Below the pieces are notes generated by a model that was not told the DNA's origin, did not search any database, and saw only the letters and a program-made list of their open reading frames with translations. A stretch of DNA of 64,000 nt, from assembly GCF_022751215.1 (NCBI RefSeq), contig NZ_JAICDG010000003.1, forward strand, positions 310,001-374,000, read 5' to 3'. This stretch comes from Actinomadura terrae (lineage in GTDB: Bacteria; Actinomycetota; Actinomycetes; Streptosporangiales; Streptosporangiaceae). The position numbers were made by a program, and so were the translations under genes. Shown here piece after piece: positions 8,286 through 17,376 of this stretch. Numbering within the stretch: position 1 is the stretch's first letter; each line of letters begins with the position of its first letter.

Positions 8286-9017
8286 GTGGGCACCGACATC
8301 CCGACGCCCCCCTGGCGCAAGCAGCGCAGGTCCGGCCCGGTACGGCAGCCGCTCACGCAGGAGGTCATCGTCGCCACCGCCGTCCGCGTGCTGGACGCCG
8401 AGGGCCTGGAGGCGGTCAGCATGCGCCGCGTCGCGCAGGAGCTCGGCACCGGCGCCGCCTCGCTCTACGCGCACGTCTCGAGCAAGGAGGAGCTGCGCGA
8501 GCTGATGCTGGACGCGGTCTTCGCCGAGGTGGAGCTGCCCGAGGTCGACCCCTCCCGCTGGCAGGAGCAGCTCAAGGAGCTGTCGCGCGAGGTCCGCCGC
8601 GTCTACACCTCGCACCGCGACATCGCCAAGGTCTCGCTGGGGCTGATCCCCACCGGCCCCAACCTGCTGGCCGTCGCCGAGGTGCAGCTCGCCCTCATGC
8701 GGGCGGGCGGCGTCCCGCCGAGGATCGCCGGCCTCGCCGTCGACACGCTCGGCATGTACCTGGACGCCGACGCCATCGAGGACACGATCTACGCCGGACG
8801 GACCCCGCCCGGCGAAGACCCCTGGGAGCACTTCCAGGAGCGCTTCGAGCAGATCCGCGCGTTCATGAAGGCGCTTCCCACCGACCGCTACCCGAACATC
8901 GTGGGGATGGTGGACGAGCTCACCGAGGCGTCGGGCGACGAGCGCTTCGACTTCGGCCTCGACATCCTGATCCGCGGCATCGCCTCCTACGTGCCGGACG
9001 ACGACGCGTCCTCCTGA
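8286..9017 (+). CDS. TetR/AcrR-family repressor of the adjacent exporter
   Basis: The start is GTG 8286, with GGAGG five bases upstream; longer in-frame readings would run through the operator region and are rejected. The product is 243 residues. The N-terminal HTH covers about residues 20-66 (ALRVLDAEGLEAVSMRRVAQELG, SLYAHVSSKEEL style). The C-terminal part has the TetR_C-type helical ligand domain (GLIPTGPNLLAVAEVQLALMRAGG). The family binds small molecules, often the exporter's substrate. Control of the divergent DHA2 gene is inferred from the shared operator cluster. Confidence 0.88.
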   Translation: MGTDIPTPPWRKQRRSGPVRQPLTQEVIVATAVRVLDAEGLEAVSMRRVAQELGTGAASLYAHVSSKEELRELMLDAVFAEVELPEVDPSRWQEQLKELSREVRRVYTSHRDIAKVSLGLIPTGPNLLAVAEVQLALMRAGGVPPRIAGLAVDTLGMYLDADAIEDTIYAGRTPPGEDPWEHFQERFEQIRAFMKALPTDRYPNIVGMVDELTEASGDERFDFGLDILIRGIASYVPDDDASS

Positions 9018-9170
9018 CGGCGCCCGGCCTGCGCCGACCTCTGCGCGGTCGGGCCGACACCCTGCGTGGTCGCTCTCCGTGACGTCCAAGTTGTGGGGAT
9101 TTGCCTCTTACCTGCGCATTGTCGAGAAAAGATCATTTTCTCCCGGGTATCTGGCATGCTGTGCACCGCC

Positions 9171-10151
9171 ATGCCGCCTCCGAGATCACAATCGGGCCGC
9201 CGCCGGGCCACGTCCCATCGCCGGGGCTCCCGGCCGGTGCCCCCACCGCATCAGCCGCCTCCGCCTCCGCCCCCGGTGCCGCCTCCGCCGCCGCCCGTGC
9301 CGCCGCGTGGCGGTCCTCCGCGCGGCGGACGCCGTCCCGGGACGGTCGGGGGGATCAGCGACGAGCTGGATCGCGAGTTCGAGGGTGCCCGGCGCAGTCG
9401 GATGCGCGGCGTCATCCTCGGGGTCGCGTCCCTGATCGTGGTGGTCGTGCTGGGGATCGGCGGGGTGGTGCTGTGGTACTCCTCGTCGGAGCCCGCGTCC
9501 ACCTCGTCCAAGCCGAAGAACGCCCCGGACCAGAACAGGATGGAGTCCGAGGCGCCGCTCGCCACCCCGAAGAAGCAGCCCTACATCCCCGCCAAGGGGA
9601 CCGGCAAGTTCATCCGCCCGGCGGCGGGCGGGCGCGTGTACGGGCACGGCAAGCTGATGCGCTACATGGTCGAGGTGGAGGGCGGCCTCAGGCAGGACCC
9701 CGACGCCTTCGCCCGCAGCGTGGACAAGATCCTCGGGGACCGGCGCGGCTGGACGGCGGCCGGCAAGTGGTCGTTCCAGCGCGTCGACTCCGGGCCCTAC
9801 GACTTCGTGGTGCAGCTCGCCGCGCCGGACACCGTGGACAAGATCTGCGGCTCCTACGGCATGACCACGGAGGGCAAGGTCAACTGTAGTGGGGGCAAGC
9901 AGGTGGTGGTGAACCTGAAGCGCTGGCTCCTGCTCACGACCTACTACCGGGGGCAGCCCGACGCCTACCACGCGCTGACCATCAACCACGAGGTCGGCCA
10001 CCGCCTCGGGTTCGGGCACGCGACCTGCCCCGGACGCGGCCGTCCCGCGCCCGTCATGCAGCAGCAGATCTTCGGGATGAAGGGCTGCGTGATCAACGGC
10101 TGGCCCTTCGACCGGCGCGGCCGTTACCTGACCGGCCCGGCCGTGCCCTGA
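9171..10151 (+). CDS. membrane-anchored DUF3152 metallopeptidase-like protein
   Basis: The start is uncertain: ATG 9171 is chosen (326 residues), ATG 9156 is in frame, and neither has a strong ribosome site. A Pro/Gly/Arg-rich cytoplasmic head (about residues 1-65) is followed by a charged helix and one transmembrane helix (about 80-105). A Ser/Lys linker leads to an extracytoplasmic domain with the zinc-metallopeptidase signature HEVGHRLGFGH near residue 280 and four Cys that could form disulfides. This is the DUF3152 family of actinobacteria. The HExGH-type motif argues for a peptidase fold; activity has not been shown as far as I recall. Confidence 0.85.
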   Translation: MPPPRSQSGRRRATSHRRGSRPVPPPHQPPPPPPPVPPPPPPVPPRGGPPRGGRRPGTVGGISDELDREFEGARRSRMRGVILGVASLIVVVVLGIGGVVLWYSSSEPASTSSKPKNAPDQNRMESEAPLATPKKQPYIPAKGTGKFIRPAAGGRVYGHGKLMRYMVEVEGGLRQDPDAFARSVDKILGDRRGWTAAGKWSFQRVDSGPYDFVVQLAAPDTVDKICGSYGMTTEGKVNCSGGKQVVVNLKRWLLLTTYYRGQPDAYHALTINHEVGHRLGFGHATCPGRGRPAPVMQQQIFGMKGCVINGWPFDRRGRYLTGPAVP

Positions 10152-10220
10152 GCCGCGGCCTCGGGGGCCGGTGAACGAAAATGGATGGGGGCGGTTCGCC
10201 CGTTCCGCCACACTTGAGCC

Positions 10221-11639
10221 GTGCTTCTGACGATCACCACGACCCTGGACCAGGCGACGGACCTCGGCTTCCTCCTGCACAAGCATCCCGACCGGGCGCA
10301 CCGGTTCGAGCAGTCCTTCGGCACCGCGCACGTCTTCTACCCCGACGCGGACGAGCGGCGGTGCACGGCGGCGCTGCTGCTGGACGTCGACCCGGTCAAG
10401 CTCGTGCGGACGCGGGGCAAGGGCACGCCGGACTTCTCCCTCGGCCAGTACGTGAACGACCGCCCCTACGCGGCGTCCTCGCTGCTGGCGTCGGCCATGG
10501 CGAACGTGTTCCGGACCGCCATGCGCGGACGGTGCGACGCCCGGCCCGAGCTGGCCCAGACCCCGATTCCGCTCGAAATCGTGCTCCCGGCCCTGCCGTG
10601 CAGGGGCGGGCCAGGGCAGGCGGAGCGGTTCTTCAGTCCGCTGGGCTGGGACGTGTCCGCCGTGCCGGTCCCGCTGGACCCCGAGTTCGGCGAGTGGGGC
10701 GACTCCCGCTACGTGACGCTGACGCTGACCGGAGAGGTCCGGCTCACCGACGCGCTCAACCAGCTCTACGTGCTGCTGCCCGTGCTGGACGACGCGAAGC
10801 ACTACTGGGTCGCCTCGGACGAGGTCGACAAGCTCATCCGGGCGGGGGAGGGGTGGCTCGCCGCGCACCCGGACCGCAGCGCGATCACCCGCCGCTACCT
10901 GGCGAACCGGCGCGCGCTCGTCCGCGCGGCCCTCGGCCGGCTCGCGGACGCCGACGGCGCGCCCGAGGACGCCCTCGACCCCGCCGAGATCGACGAGGAG
11001 CCGGCCGACGAGCTCGCCGCGGAAGCCCCTGACGAGACCGTGCTCTCGCTGTCCGAGCAGCGCGCCCGGTCGGTGCTGGAGGCGCTGCGCGCGGAGAACG
11101 CCCGCCGCGTCATCGACCTCGGGTGCGGGTCGGGCCGGCTGCTCGCGCGGCTCGTCGGCGACGAGTTCTTCAGCGAGATCTCCGGCACGGACGTCTCCCA
11201 CCGCGCGCTCGGCCACGCCCGGCGGCGGGTCCGCTTCGACGAGCGGCGCGAGGGATCACGCGTCCGGGACGTCTTCCAGGGCGCCCTCACCTACGCCGAC
11301 GAGCGGTTCCGCGGCTACGAGGCGGCCGTGCTCATGGAGGTCGTCGAGCACGTCGACCCGCCGCGCCTGCCCGCGGTCGAGCGCGTCGTGTTCGGCCACG
11401 CCGCGCCCCGCGTGGTCGTGGTGACGACGCCGAACGCCGAGCACAACGTCCGCTACGAGGGGCTGGCGCCGGGCGCGATGCGCCACCCCGACCACCGCTT
11501 CGAATGGACCCGCGCCGAGTTCCGCGAGTGGGCCGACCGGGTCGCCGCGGCGCACGGCTACCGCGTCCGCCACGTACCCGTCGGGGACGACGACCCGGAG
11601 GTCGGCGCCCCGACGCAGATGGGGGTGTTCACCCGATGA
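10221..11639 (+). CDS. hen1: Hen1 RNA 3'-terminal ribose 2'-O-methyltransferase
   Basis: A 472-residue protein starting at GTG 10221. Residues 1-250 are the bacterial Hen1 N-terminal domain that contacts and activates Pnkp ligase. After an acidic linker (about 235-270) comes a SAM methyltransferase domain with motif I VIDLGCGSGRLLARL (about residue 295). The Hen1 metal-site set is visible: E373 and E376-H377 in EVVEHV, and H422/H425 in RHPDHRFEW. The enzyme methylates the 2'-OH at the 3' end of cleaved RNA before ligation so that the repaired site resists recutting. The stop overlaps the pnkp start (ATGA at 11636-11639), so the two are cotranslated. Recognition is firm. Confidence 0.95.
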   Translation: MLLTITTTLDQATDLGFLLHKHPDRAHRFEQSFGTAHVFYPDADERRCTAALLLDVDPVKLVRTRGKGTPDFSLGQYVNDRPYAASSLLASAMANVFRTAMRGRCDARPELAQTPIPLEIVLPALPCRGGPGQAERFFSPLGWDVSAVPVPLDPEFGEWGDSRYVTLTLTGEVRLTDALNQLYVLLPVLDDAKHYWVASDEVDKLIRAGEGWLAAHPDRSAITRRYLANRRALVRAALGRLADADGAPEDALDPAEIDEEPADELAAEAPDETVLSLSEQRARSVLEALRAENARRVIDLGCGSGRLLARLVGDEFFSEISGTDVSHRALGHARRRVRFDERREGSRVRDVFQGALTYADERFRGYEAAVLMEVVEHVDPPRLPAVERVVFGHAAPRVVVVTTPNAEHNVRYEGLAPGAMRHPDHRFEWTRAEFREWADRVAAAHGYRVRHVPVGDDDPEVGAPTQMGVFTR

Positions 11640-14224
11640 GCGACGACACACGCGATTCCGCGAGGCCCGAGATCAGGCTTCCGGAGATGGGGCTGGTCGT
11701 GCTGGTCGGCGTGTCCGGATCGGGCAAGTCGCACTTCGCGCGCAAGCACTTCGCGCCCACGCAGATCGTCTCCTCGGACGCCTGCCGCGCGATGGTGTCG
11801 GGCGACGAGAACGACCAGTCCGCCACCGGCGACGCGTTCGACCTGCTGCACTACATCGTCGCCAAGCGGCTGCGGCGCGGCCTGCTCACGGTCGTGGACG
11901 CGACCAACGTGCAGAGCAAGGCGCGGCAGTCGCTGCTCCAGCTCGCCAAGGACCACGACGTCCTCACGGCGGCGATCGTCCTGGACGTCCCCGAGCACGT
12001 CGCCGTCGAGCGCAACGCCGCCCGCCCCGACCGCGACCTGCCCGAGCACGTCGTGCCGCGGCAGCGCCGCGAGCTGCGGCGCGGGCTGCGCAGTCTCGGC
12101 CGCGAGTTCCGCCGCGTCCGCGTGCTGACGAGCGTCGAGGAGATCGACGCCGCGACGATCGCCTACGACCGGTCGTGGAACGACCGGCGCGACCTGACCG
12201 GCCCGTTCGACGTCGTCGGCGACGTCCACGGCTGCCGCGCCGAGCTGGAGGACCTCCTCTCCGGCCTCGGCTACGAGATCGTCCGGGACGCCTCCGGCCG
12301 CGCCGTGGACGCGAACCACCCCGGCGGGCGCACGGTCCTGTTCGTCGGCGACCTCGTCGACCGCGGCCCGGACTCGCCCGGCGTGCTGCGGCTGGCGATG
12401 GGCATGGCCGCGTCCGGGAACGCGCTGTGCGTGTCGGGCAACCACGAGGCGAAGCTCGTCCGGGCGCTGCGGGGACGCAAGGTCCGCGTCGCGCACGGCC
12501 TCGCGGAGTCGCTGGAGCAGCTCGCCGCCGAACCGGAGGAGTTCCGCGCCGACGCGCTGCGCTTCATGGACGGCCTCATCAGCCACTACGTCCTGGACGG
12601 GGGGCGCCTCGTCGTCGCCCACGCCGGGCTGAAGGAGGACTACCACGGGCGCGCGTCCGGGCGCGTCCGCTCGTTCGCCCTCTACGGCGACACCACGGGC
12701 GAGACCGACGAGTACGGGCTGCCCGTCCGGTATCCGTGGGCGCGCGACTACCGGGGCAAGGCGATGGTCGTGTACGGGCACACGCCCGTCCCCGAGCCGG
12801 AGTGGATCAACAACACCATCTGCCTGGACACGGGCGTGGTGTTCGGCGGGAAGCTCACCGCGCTCCGCTACCCCGAGCGCGAGCTGGTCTCCGTCCCGGC
12901 CCGCGAGGTCTGGTACGAGCCCGTGCGGCCCCTGGACGCGCCCGCGTCCGCTGGAGGTGTCGCGGGAGGGCACCGCGAGAGCGACGTCCTCCGCATCGAG
13001 GACGTCATGGACAACCGCGGCGTCGAGACCCGCCTCATGGGGCGCGTCACCGTCCGGGAGGAGAACGCGCTGGCCGCGCTGGAGGTGATGAGCCGATTCG
13101 CGGTGGACCCCCGCTGGCTGGTCTACCTGCCGCCGACCATGGCCCCGGCCGCGACCTCGGCGCTGCCCGGATACCTGGAGCACCCCGCCGAGGCCCTCGC
13201 CGCCTACCGGGACCGGGGCGTCGCCCGCGTCGTGTGCGAGGAGAAGCACATGGGTTCGCGGGCCGTCGTGGTCGTCTGCCGCGACGAGGCGGTCGCCGCC
13301 GCGCGCTTCGGCGTGGACGACGGGACGACCGGCGCGGTGTTCACCCGCACCGGGCGCGCGTTCTTCCGCGACCCCGCCCGCACCCGCGAGGTGCTCGACC
13401 GCGTCCGCGCCGCGATCGGCGCCGCCGGGCTCTGGGACGAGCTCGGCACCGGCTGGCTCGTCCTGGACTGCGAGCTGCTGCCCTGGTCGGCGAAGGCCAT
13501 GGACCTCATCCGGACGCAGTACGCCGCGACCGGCGCCGCCGCCCGCGCCGCGCTGCCGATGGCCTCCGGCGTGCTCGCCCGCGCCCACGCGCGCGGCCTG
13601 GACCTCGGCGGGCTGCGCGAGCACGTCGATCGGCGCGCCGCCAACGCCGCCCGGTTCCGCGACGCCTACGCCCGCTACTGCTGGCCGGTCGACGGGCTGG
13701 ACGGGCTGCGGCTCGCCCCGTTCCAGGTGCTCGCGGGCGACGGCACGGCGTGGGCGGGCTCCCGCGACCACGACTGGCACCTGGGCGTCGCCGGACGGCT
13801 CGCCGACGCCGACCCCACCGGCCTCCTCCAGCGGACGGGCGCGGTGGTCGCCGACCTCGCGGACGCCGCGTCCGAAGAGGCCGTAACTGGCTGGTGGGAG
13901 GAGCTCACCGCGACCGGCGGCGAGGGCATGGTCGTCAAGCCGCTCGGCCCCCTCCCGGACGGCACGAAGGTGCAGCCGGGCGTCAAGTGCCGGGGACGGG
14001 AGTATCTGCGGATCATCTACGGCCCCGACTACACCGAGCCGGAGCACCTCGACCGGCTGCGCGGCCGGTCGCTCGGCCGCAAGCGGTCGCTGGCGATGCG
14101 CGAGCACGCGCTGGGCCTGGAGGCCCTGGACCGGCTCGCCGCGGGGGAGCCGGTGTGGCGCGTCCACCAGGCCGTGTTCGCCGTGCTGGCGCTGGAGTCC
14201 GAGCCGGTGGACCCGCGCCTCTAG
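11636..14224 (+). CDS. pnkp: Pnkp polynucleotide kinase-phosphatase-ligase (RNA repair)
   Basis: An 862-residue three-domain enzyme. The kinase is at about residues 15-175 (Walker A GVSGSGKS 25-32). The binuclear metallophosphatase is at about 190-430 (GDVHGC 195-200, GDLVDRGPDS, GNHEAK). The C-terminal adenylyltransferase/ligase is at about 480-860, with motif I EKHMGSR and nucleophile Lys537. It phosphorylates 5'-OH ends, removes 2',3'-phosphates and, with Hen1, seals and methylates RNA cut by ribotoxins. The start ATG 11636 overlaps the hen1 stop. All three catalytic centres look intact. A perfect hairpin at 14267-14294 closes the operon. The RNA substrates in this organism are unknown; tRNAs cut in the anticodon loop are the usual suggestion. 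Confidence 0.95.
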   Translation: MSDDTRDSARPEIRLPEMGLVVLVGVSGSGKSHFARKHFAPTQIVSSDACRAMVSGDENDQSATGDAFDLLHYIVAKRLRRGLLTVVDATNVQSKARQSLLQLAKDHDVLTAAIVLDVPEHVAVERNAARPDRDLPEHVVPRQRRELRRGLRSLGREFRRVRVLTSVEEIDAATIAYDRSWNDRRDLTGPFDVVGDVHGCRAELEDLLSGLGYEIVRDASGRAVDANHPGGRTVLFVGDLVDRGPDSPGVLRLAMGMAASGNALCVSGNHEAKLVRALRGRKVRVAHGLAESLEQLAAEPEEFRADALRFMDGLISHYVLDGGRLVVAHAGLKEDYHGRASGRVRSFALYGDTTGETDEYGLPVRYPWARDYRGKAMVVYGHTPVPEPEWINNTICLDTGVVFGGKLTALRYPERELVSVPAREVWYEPVRPLDAPASAGGVAGGHRESDVLRIEDVMDNRGVETRLMGRVTVREENALAALEVMSRFAVDPRWLVYLPPTMAPAATSALPGYLEHPAEALAAYRDRGVARVVCEEKHMGSRAVVVVCRDEAVAAARFGVDDGTTGAVFTRTGRAFFRDPARTREVLDRVRAAIGAAGLWDELGTGWLVLDCELLPWSAKAMDLIRTQYAATGAAARAALPMASGVLARAHARGLDLGGLREHVDRRAANAARFRDAYARYCWPVDGLDGLRLAPFQVLAGDGTAWAGSRDHDWHLGVAGRLADADPTGLLQRTGAVVADLADAASEEAVTGWWEELTATGGEGMVVKPLGPLPDGTKVQPGVKCRGREYLRIIYGPDYTEPEHLDRLRGRSLGRKRSLAMREHALGLEALDRLAAGEPVWRVHQAVFAVLALESEPVDPRL

Positions 14225-14266
14225 CGGACGCGGGGACCGCCTTCAGCGGACCCGGGACGCGGTTGT

Positions 14267-14294
14267 GCGGCCCGCCTCGCCCGGGGCGGGCCGC
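14267..14294. terminator. bidirectional terminator hairpin after pnkp
   Basis: GCGGCCCGCC (14267-14276) pairs perfectly with GGCGGGCCGC (14285-14294) across an eight-base loop. It lies between the convergent pnkp and zinc-finger genes. There is no uridine tract. Confidence 0.6.
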
Positions 14295-14313
14295 CACGCG
14301 GCCATCGCGACCG

Positions 14314-14580
14314 TCAGGTCGAGAACAGCATGTGGAAGACGCTCCCGTGGTGGGGGCGGTGGTGGTGCCCACCGTGGTGATGGTGGTGCACCGCGGGCGC
14401 CGGGGTTCCCCAGCCGGGCGCGGCGGCCGGAGGGGCCGCCCGGTACTGGGACTCCATCTGGCTCAGGGCCTCGAGCTCGCCGTAGTCGAGAAAGATGCCC
14501 CGGCAGCTGTCACATTGCTCGATGTGGACGCCGCTGCGGGTGTAGGTCCGCATCACGCCACGACACTTAGGGCAGTGCAT
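14314..14580 (-). CDS. TFIIB-type zinc-ribbon protein with His-rich tail
   Basis: An 88-residue protein starting at ATG 14580, with GGAAGGACGGCG upstream. It opens with MHCPKCRG and continues with a second pair, EQCDSCRGIFLDYGEL, which is the zf-TFIIB single-domain signature (C-x2-C ... C-x2-C with GxxLDxxEL). The tail holds two His clusters (HHHHHGGHHH and a later HH), which may add metal binding. The family is widespread and small; it probably binds zinc and a nucleic acid or protein partner in the cytoplasm. The precise role is unknown. Confidence 0.85.
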   Translation of the reverse strand: MHCPKCRGVMRTYTRSGVHIEQCDSCRGIFLDYGELEALSQMESQYRAAPPAAAPGWGTPAPAVHHHHHGGHHHRPHHGSVFHMLFST

Positions 14581-14647
14581 CGCCTTGCCGTCCTTCCGGT
14601 ATGGATCCCCAGGTAGAGGCTAAATGTAGGGCAGGTTCGCCGCCACG

Positions 14648-15595
14648 TCATGCGGGCGGGCCCGCCGCGGTGATTCTCGCGCAGGCGTCCACCATCGCCT
14701 GCTCCGCCCCGTCGAGCGGCCGATCTTCCCTCCCCGCGGATATGACGCAGGTGGCGGCGATCTGGATCGCGAGACTTCGCGCGGGGACGTCCAGCGCCGC
14801 CCACGGATCGCCGTCGCCGGGCACCGCCGGACCCCCGGCCCGCGTGTAGGCCCCCAGGAACCGCCCCCACTCCTCGGGGCTCAGGACGCCCGCCGAGAAC
14901 AGCGCGGCGGGCCGCGCCAGATCCCACGCCGGGACGCCCGTCCCGAGATCCTCGATGTCTATCAGCCGCCACCGACGATTTCCATCATGGGCGCTTCCGA
15001 CATCGCCGCCCGGAAGGTGGACCATCTGGCCGAGGTGCCAGTCACCGTGGATCAGGTGTCCGGGCCCGGGCGGCTCGGGGGCCTCGCCGCGGATCCAGGC
15101 GGGGAGCGTGGCGAACGCGCGGCGCACCACGTCCCCGGCCGGGCCGCTGCCCAGCCGCGACACCAGGCGGGCCACGCGGGTGGGACGTCCCCAGGACGGC
15201 GCGTCCGCCGGGACGGGCGCGGAGTGGAGCGCCGCCAGGAGGCGGGCTCCCTCCTCCCAGGGGAGTTCCTCCCGCGGGTTCACGGGCTCCCCGTAGGGGG
15301 AGATGGTGACCGTCCGCCCGTCCACGTCCATAGGCGGGGCCAGCGGGCCCACCAGGAGGTGCGGCAGGCGTTCGGCCAGGCGGATCCGTCCGAGAAAGGG
15401 AACTCCGTACTCGCGGTCAGGCTGGTGTGCCTTCACGACCACGTCCCCGACCCGCACCACGAGCACACCGTGCCGGTCGTACAGCACCTCGGGCGCCGCG
15501 GACGGGCCCCCGGCGCCGGCCGAGTCGCGCCCGATCTCGGCGAGCCGGGCGAAGAGCCCGGTCTGGGCGGTCTCGGTGTGCACGCGCACAGTCAA
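14648..15595 (-). CDS. APH-family phosphotransferase-like protein
   Basis: A 315-residue protein starting at ATG or GTG 15595. It has the aminoglycoside/homoserine phosphotransferase fold: the nucleotide-lobe strand VVRVGDVVVKAHQ, a catalytic loop LIHGDWHLGQM, and a metal loop RLIDIEDLG. In the usual HGDxxxxN motif the final Asn appears as Gln here, a mild deviation. The enzyme would transfer phosphate from ATP to a small hydroxylated substrate in the cytoplasm; resistance is only one possibility. It is followed after 12 bases by the acyl-CoA ligase gene on the same strand (reading upstream to downstream, the ligase comes first), so they may share a transcript. Confidence 0.8.
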   Translation of the reverse strand: MTVRVHTETAQTGLFARLAEIGRDSAGAGGPSAAPEVLYDRHGVLVVRVGDVVVKAHQPDREYGVPFLGRIRLAERLPHLLVGPLAPPMDVDGRTVTISPYGEPVNPREELPWEEGARLLAALHSAPVPADAPSWGRPTRVARLVSRLGSGPAGDVVRRAFATLPAWIRGEAPEPPGPGHLIHGDWHLGQMVHLPGGDVGSAHDGNRRWRLIDIEDLGTGVPAWDLARPAALFSAGVLSPEEWGRFLGAYTRAGGPAVPGDGDPWAALDVPARSLAIQIAATCVISAGREDRPLDGAEQAMVDACARITAAGPPA

Positions 15596-15607
15596 CCACC
15601 CCGGCTG

Positions 15608-17320
15608 TCATTTGTGCCGTGCGACGGGATCGGTCGCCCCGTCGCGGAGCCGCCGCCGGACGACCTTGCCCCGGCCGTTCCTGGGCAGATCCGCCCGGGG
15701 GACGAATTCGCAGGGCACCTTGTAGCGCGACAGGTAGCGCTCGCAGTGGCGGCGCAGTTCGTCTGAGGAGAAGAGGTAGGCGGGGTGCTCCACGACGTAC
15801 GCGACGACCCGTTCGCCGCGCCGCGCGTCGGGGACGCCGACCACGGCGCACTCGTGCACCGCCGGATGCCGCCGCAGCACCTCCTCCACCTCGGACGGGA
15901 CGACGCTGAACCCGTCCACCTTGATCAGGTCCTGGTGGCGTTCCAGGAGGGTGAGGAAACCGTCCTCGTCCATCACCGCGATATCACCCGTGCGCAGCCA
16001 GCCCTTCGACAGGACCCGCGCCGTGGCCAGCGGCGCGTTCCAGTACCCGGCGAACACCTGCGGGCCGCGCACGACCAGTTCGCCCGCCTCGCCCGGCGGC
16101 AGGATCCGGGTCGGCCGCCGGGTGTCGACGACGACCGCGTCCGTACTCGGCAGCGGCACCCCCACGGAGTGCTCCCGGCCGCCGCCGAGCGGGTTCGCGG
16201 CGACGGCGGGGGACGCCTCGGTGAGGCCGTAGCACTGGATCAGCCCGCGCACGCCCAGCCGCTCCAGCCGCTCGGCGGTGGCCCGCTCCAGCCCCGCCGC
16301 GCCCGAGATGAGGACCCGGGCCGACCGCAGGTCGGACGGGCGGAACCCGGGGCTCTCGACCACCCGCTCGTACAGCGTCGGCACGCCCGGGAAGACCGTC
16401 GGCCGGTGCCTGCGGAGGGCCGCCAGCACCTGGCCCGGCTGGAAGCGCGGCAGCAGCACCACCGCCCCCGCCGCCATCACCGGCGCGACCAGGCAGCTCA
16501 TCAGGCCGAAGGAGTGGAACAGCGGCAGCACGGCCAGCGTGACGTCGCGTCCGGGCCGCGCGCCGAGGTCCCAGGCGTGCTGTTGGCAGGCGTTCGCGAC
16601 GAGGTTGCGGTGCGTCAGCATCGCGCCCTTGGGGCGCCCCTCCGCCCCGCCCGTGTACTGGATCACCGCCAGGTCCCGCGCGGGCTCGACCGGAAGCTGC
16701 CGGACGCGCGGCGCGGGCCGCTGCAACTCACCGAACGCGATCACCCCGGGCTCGTCCGGGACGGCCGCCGCGCGCGCCGCCCGTCCGCGCCGCGCCCGCG
16801 CCGCCGCCCGCCGGGCGACCGGCAGGTAGTCGGCCGGGGACGTGACGATCACCTGCTCCAGCCGCGCCCGGTTCCGGACGGCCCGCACGGTCGGATAGGA
16901 ACGATCCACCACGACCGCGACGCGGGCCCCGCAGTCCGCGAGCCGGTGGAGCATCTCCTCCTCGGTGTGGCGCGGGTCGTGCGGCACCGCGACCGCCGCC
17001 CGCCGCAGCACCCCGAAGAACGCGATGACCTGCTGCGGGCAGTTCGGCATGACCAGCGCGACCCGGTCGCCCGGCTGGACGCCGAGCCGGTGCAGGCCGT
17101 CGGCGAACCGGTCCACGGCGTCGCGCAGCTCCCGGTACCCGATCCGCCGCCCGTAGAAGATCAGCGCGGGCCTGCGCGGGTACCGCTCGGCGGCGTCGTC
17201 GAGCAGCCGCGTCAGCGGGACGTCCGGGATCACGATCTCGGTGGGAACCCCCGGCTGATACCACCGCCGCCACGGGCGTGATCGTTGTGACGAGGGCCAC
17301 ATGACCGTGAATTCAACCAC
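15608..17320 (-). CDS. AMP-forming acyl-CoA ligase (class I adenylate-forming)
   Basis: The reading frame opens at 17320 (570 residues), although a start a little downstream such as the Met at residue 7 is possible. The adenylation core has LVMPNCPQQVIAFFG, the gate LPLFHSFGL, YGLTEASPA, GWLRTGDIAVMDEDGFL, and the C-terminal catalytic Lys in NGRGKVVRR. Length and order fit a fatty acyl-CoA or aryl-CoA ligase that makes an acyl-adenylate and then the CoA thioester. The P-loop reads YTGGAEGRPKG rather than the usual YTSGTTGxPKG, losing two Ser/Thr phosphate contacts, so its kinetics or substrate may be unusual. The substrate is unknown. Confidence 0.85.
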   Translation of the reverse strand: MVEFTVMWPSSQRSRPWRRWYQPGVPTEIVIPDVPLTRLLDDAAERYPRRPALIFYGRRIGYRELRDAVDRFADGLHRLGVQPGDRVALVMPNCPQQVIAFFGVLRRAAVAVPHDPRHTEEEMLHRLADCGARVAVVVDRSYPTVRAVRNRARLEQVIVTSPADYLPVARRAAARARRGRAARAAAVPDEPGVIAFGELQRPAPRVRQLPVEPARDLAVIQYTGGAEGRPKGAMLTHRNLVANACQQHAWDLGARPGRDVTLAVLPLFHSFGLMSCLVAPVMAAGAVVLLPRFQPGQVLAALRRHRPTVFPGVPTLYERVVESPGFRPSDLRSARVLISGAAGLERATAERLERLGVRGLIQCYGLTEASPAVAANPLGGGREHSVGVPLPSTDAVVVDTRRPTRILPPGEAGELVVRGPQVFAGYWNAPLATARVLSKGWLRTGDIAVMDEDGFLTLLERHQDLIKVDGFSVVPSEVEEVLRRHPAVHECAVVGVPDARRGERVVAYVVEHPAYLFSSDELRRHCERYLSRYKVPCEFVPRADLPRNGRGKVVRRRLRDGATDPVARHK

Positions 17321-17376
17321 CGTCCGGCCGCCCGCGCCCCCCGAAACGATCTCCTCACCGCCCGGGCGCGGAGGAT

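Noticed and set aside
4640..8449. A 1269-codon open frame on the minus strand
   Set aside because: It is antisense to the DUF11 and oxidoreductase genes and out of frame with the exporter; no domain is recognisable.
9240..9330. Proline-codon-rich repeats suggesting a DNA repeat element
   Set aside because: They are simply the Pro-rich cytoplasmic head of the DUF3152 protein, not an independent repeat.
11558..14167. An 869-codon open frame antisense to pnkp
   Set aside because: Pnkp has three intact catalytic domains on the other strand; the antisense text has shadow composition.
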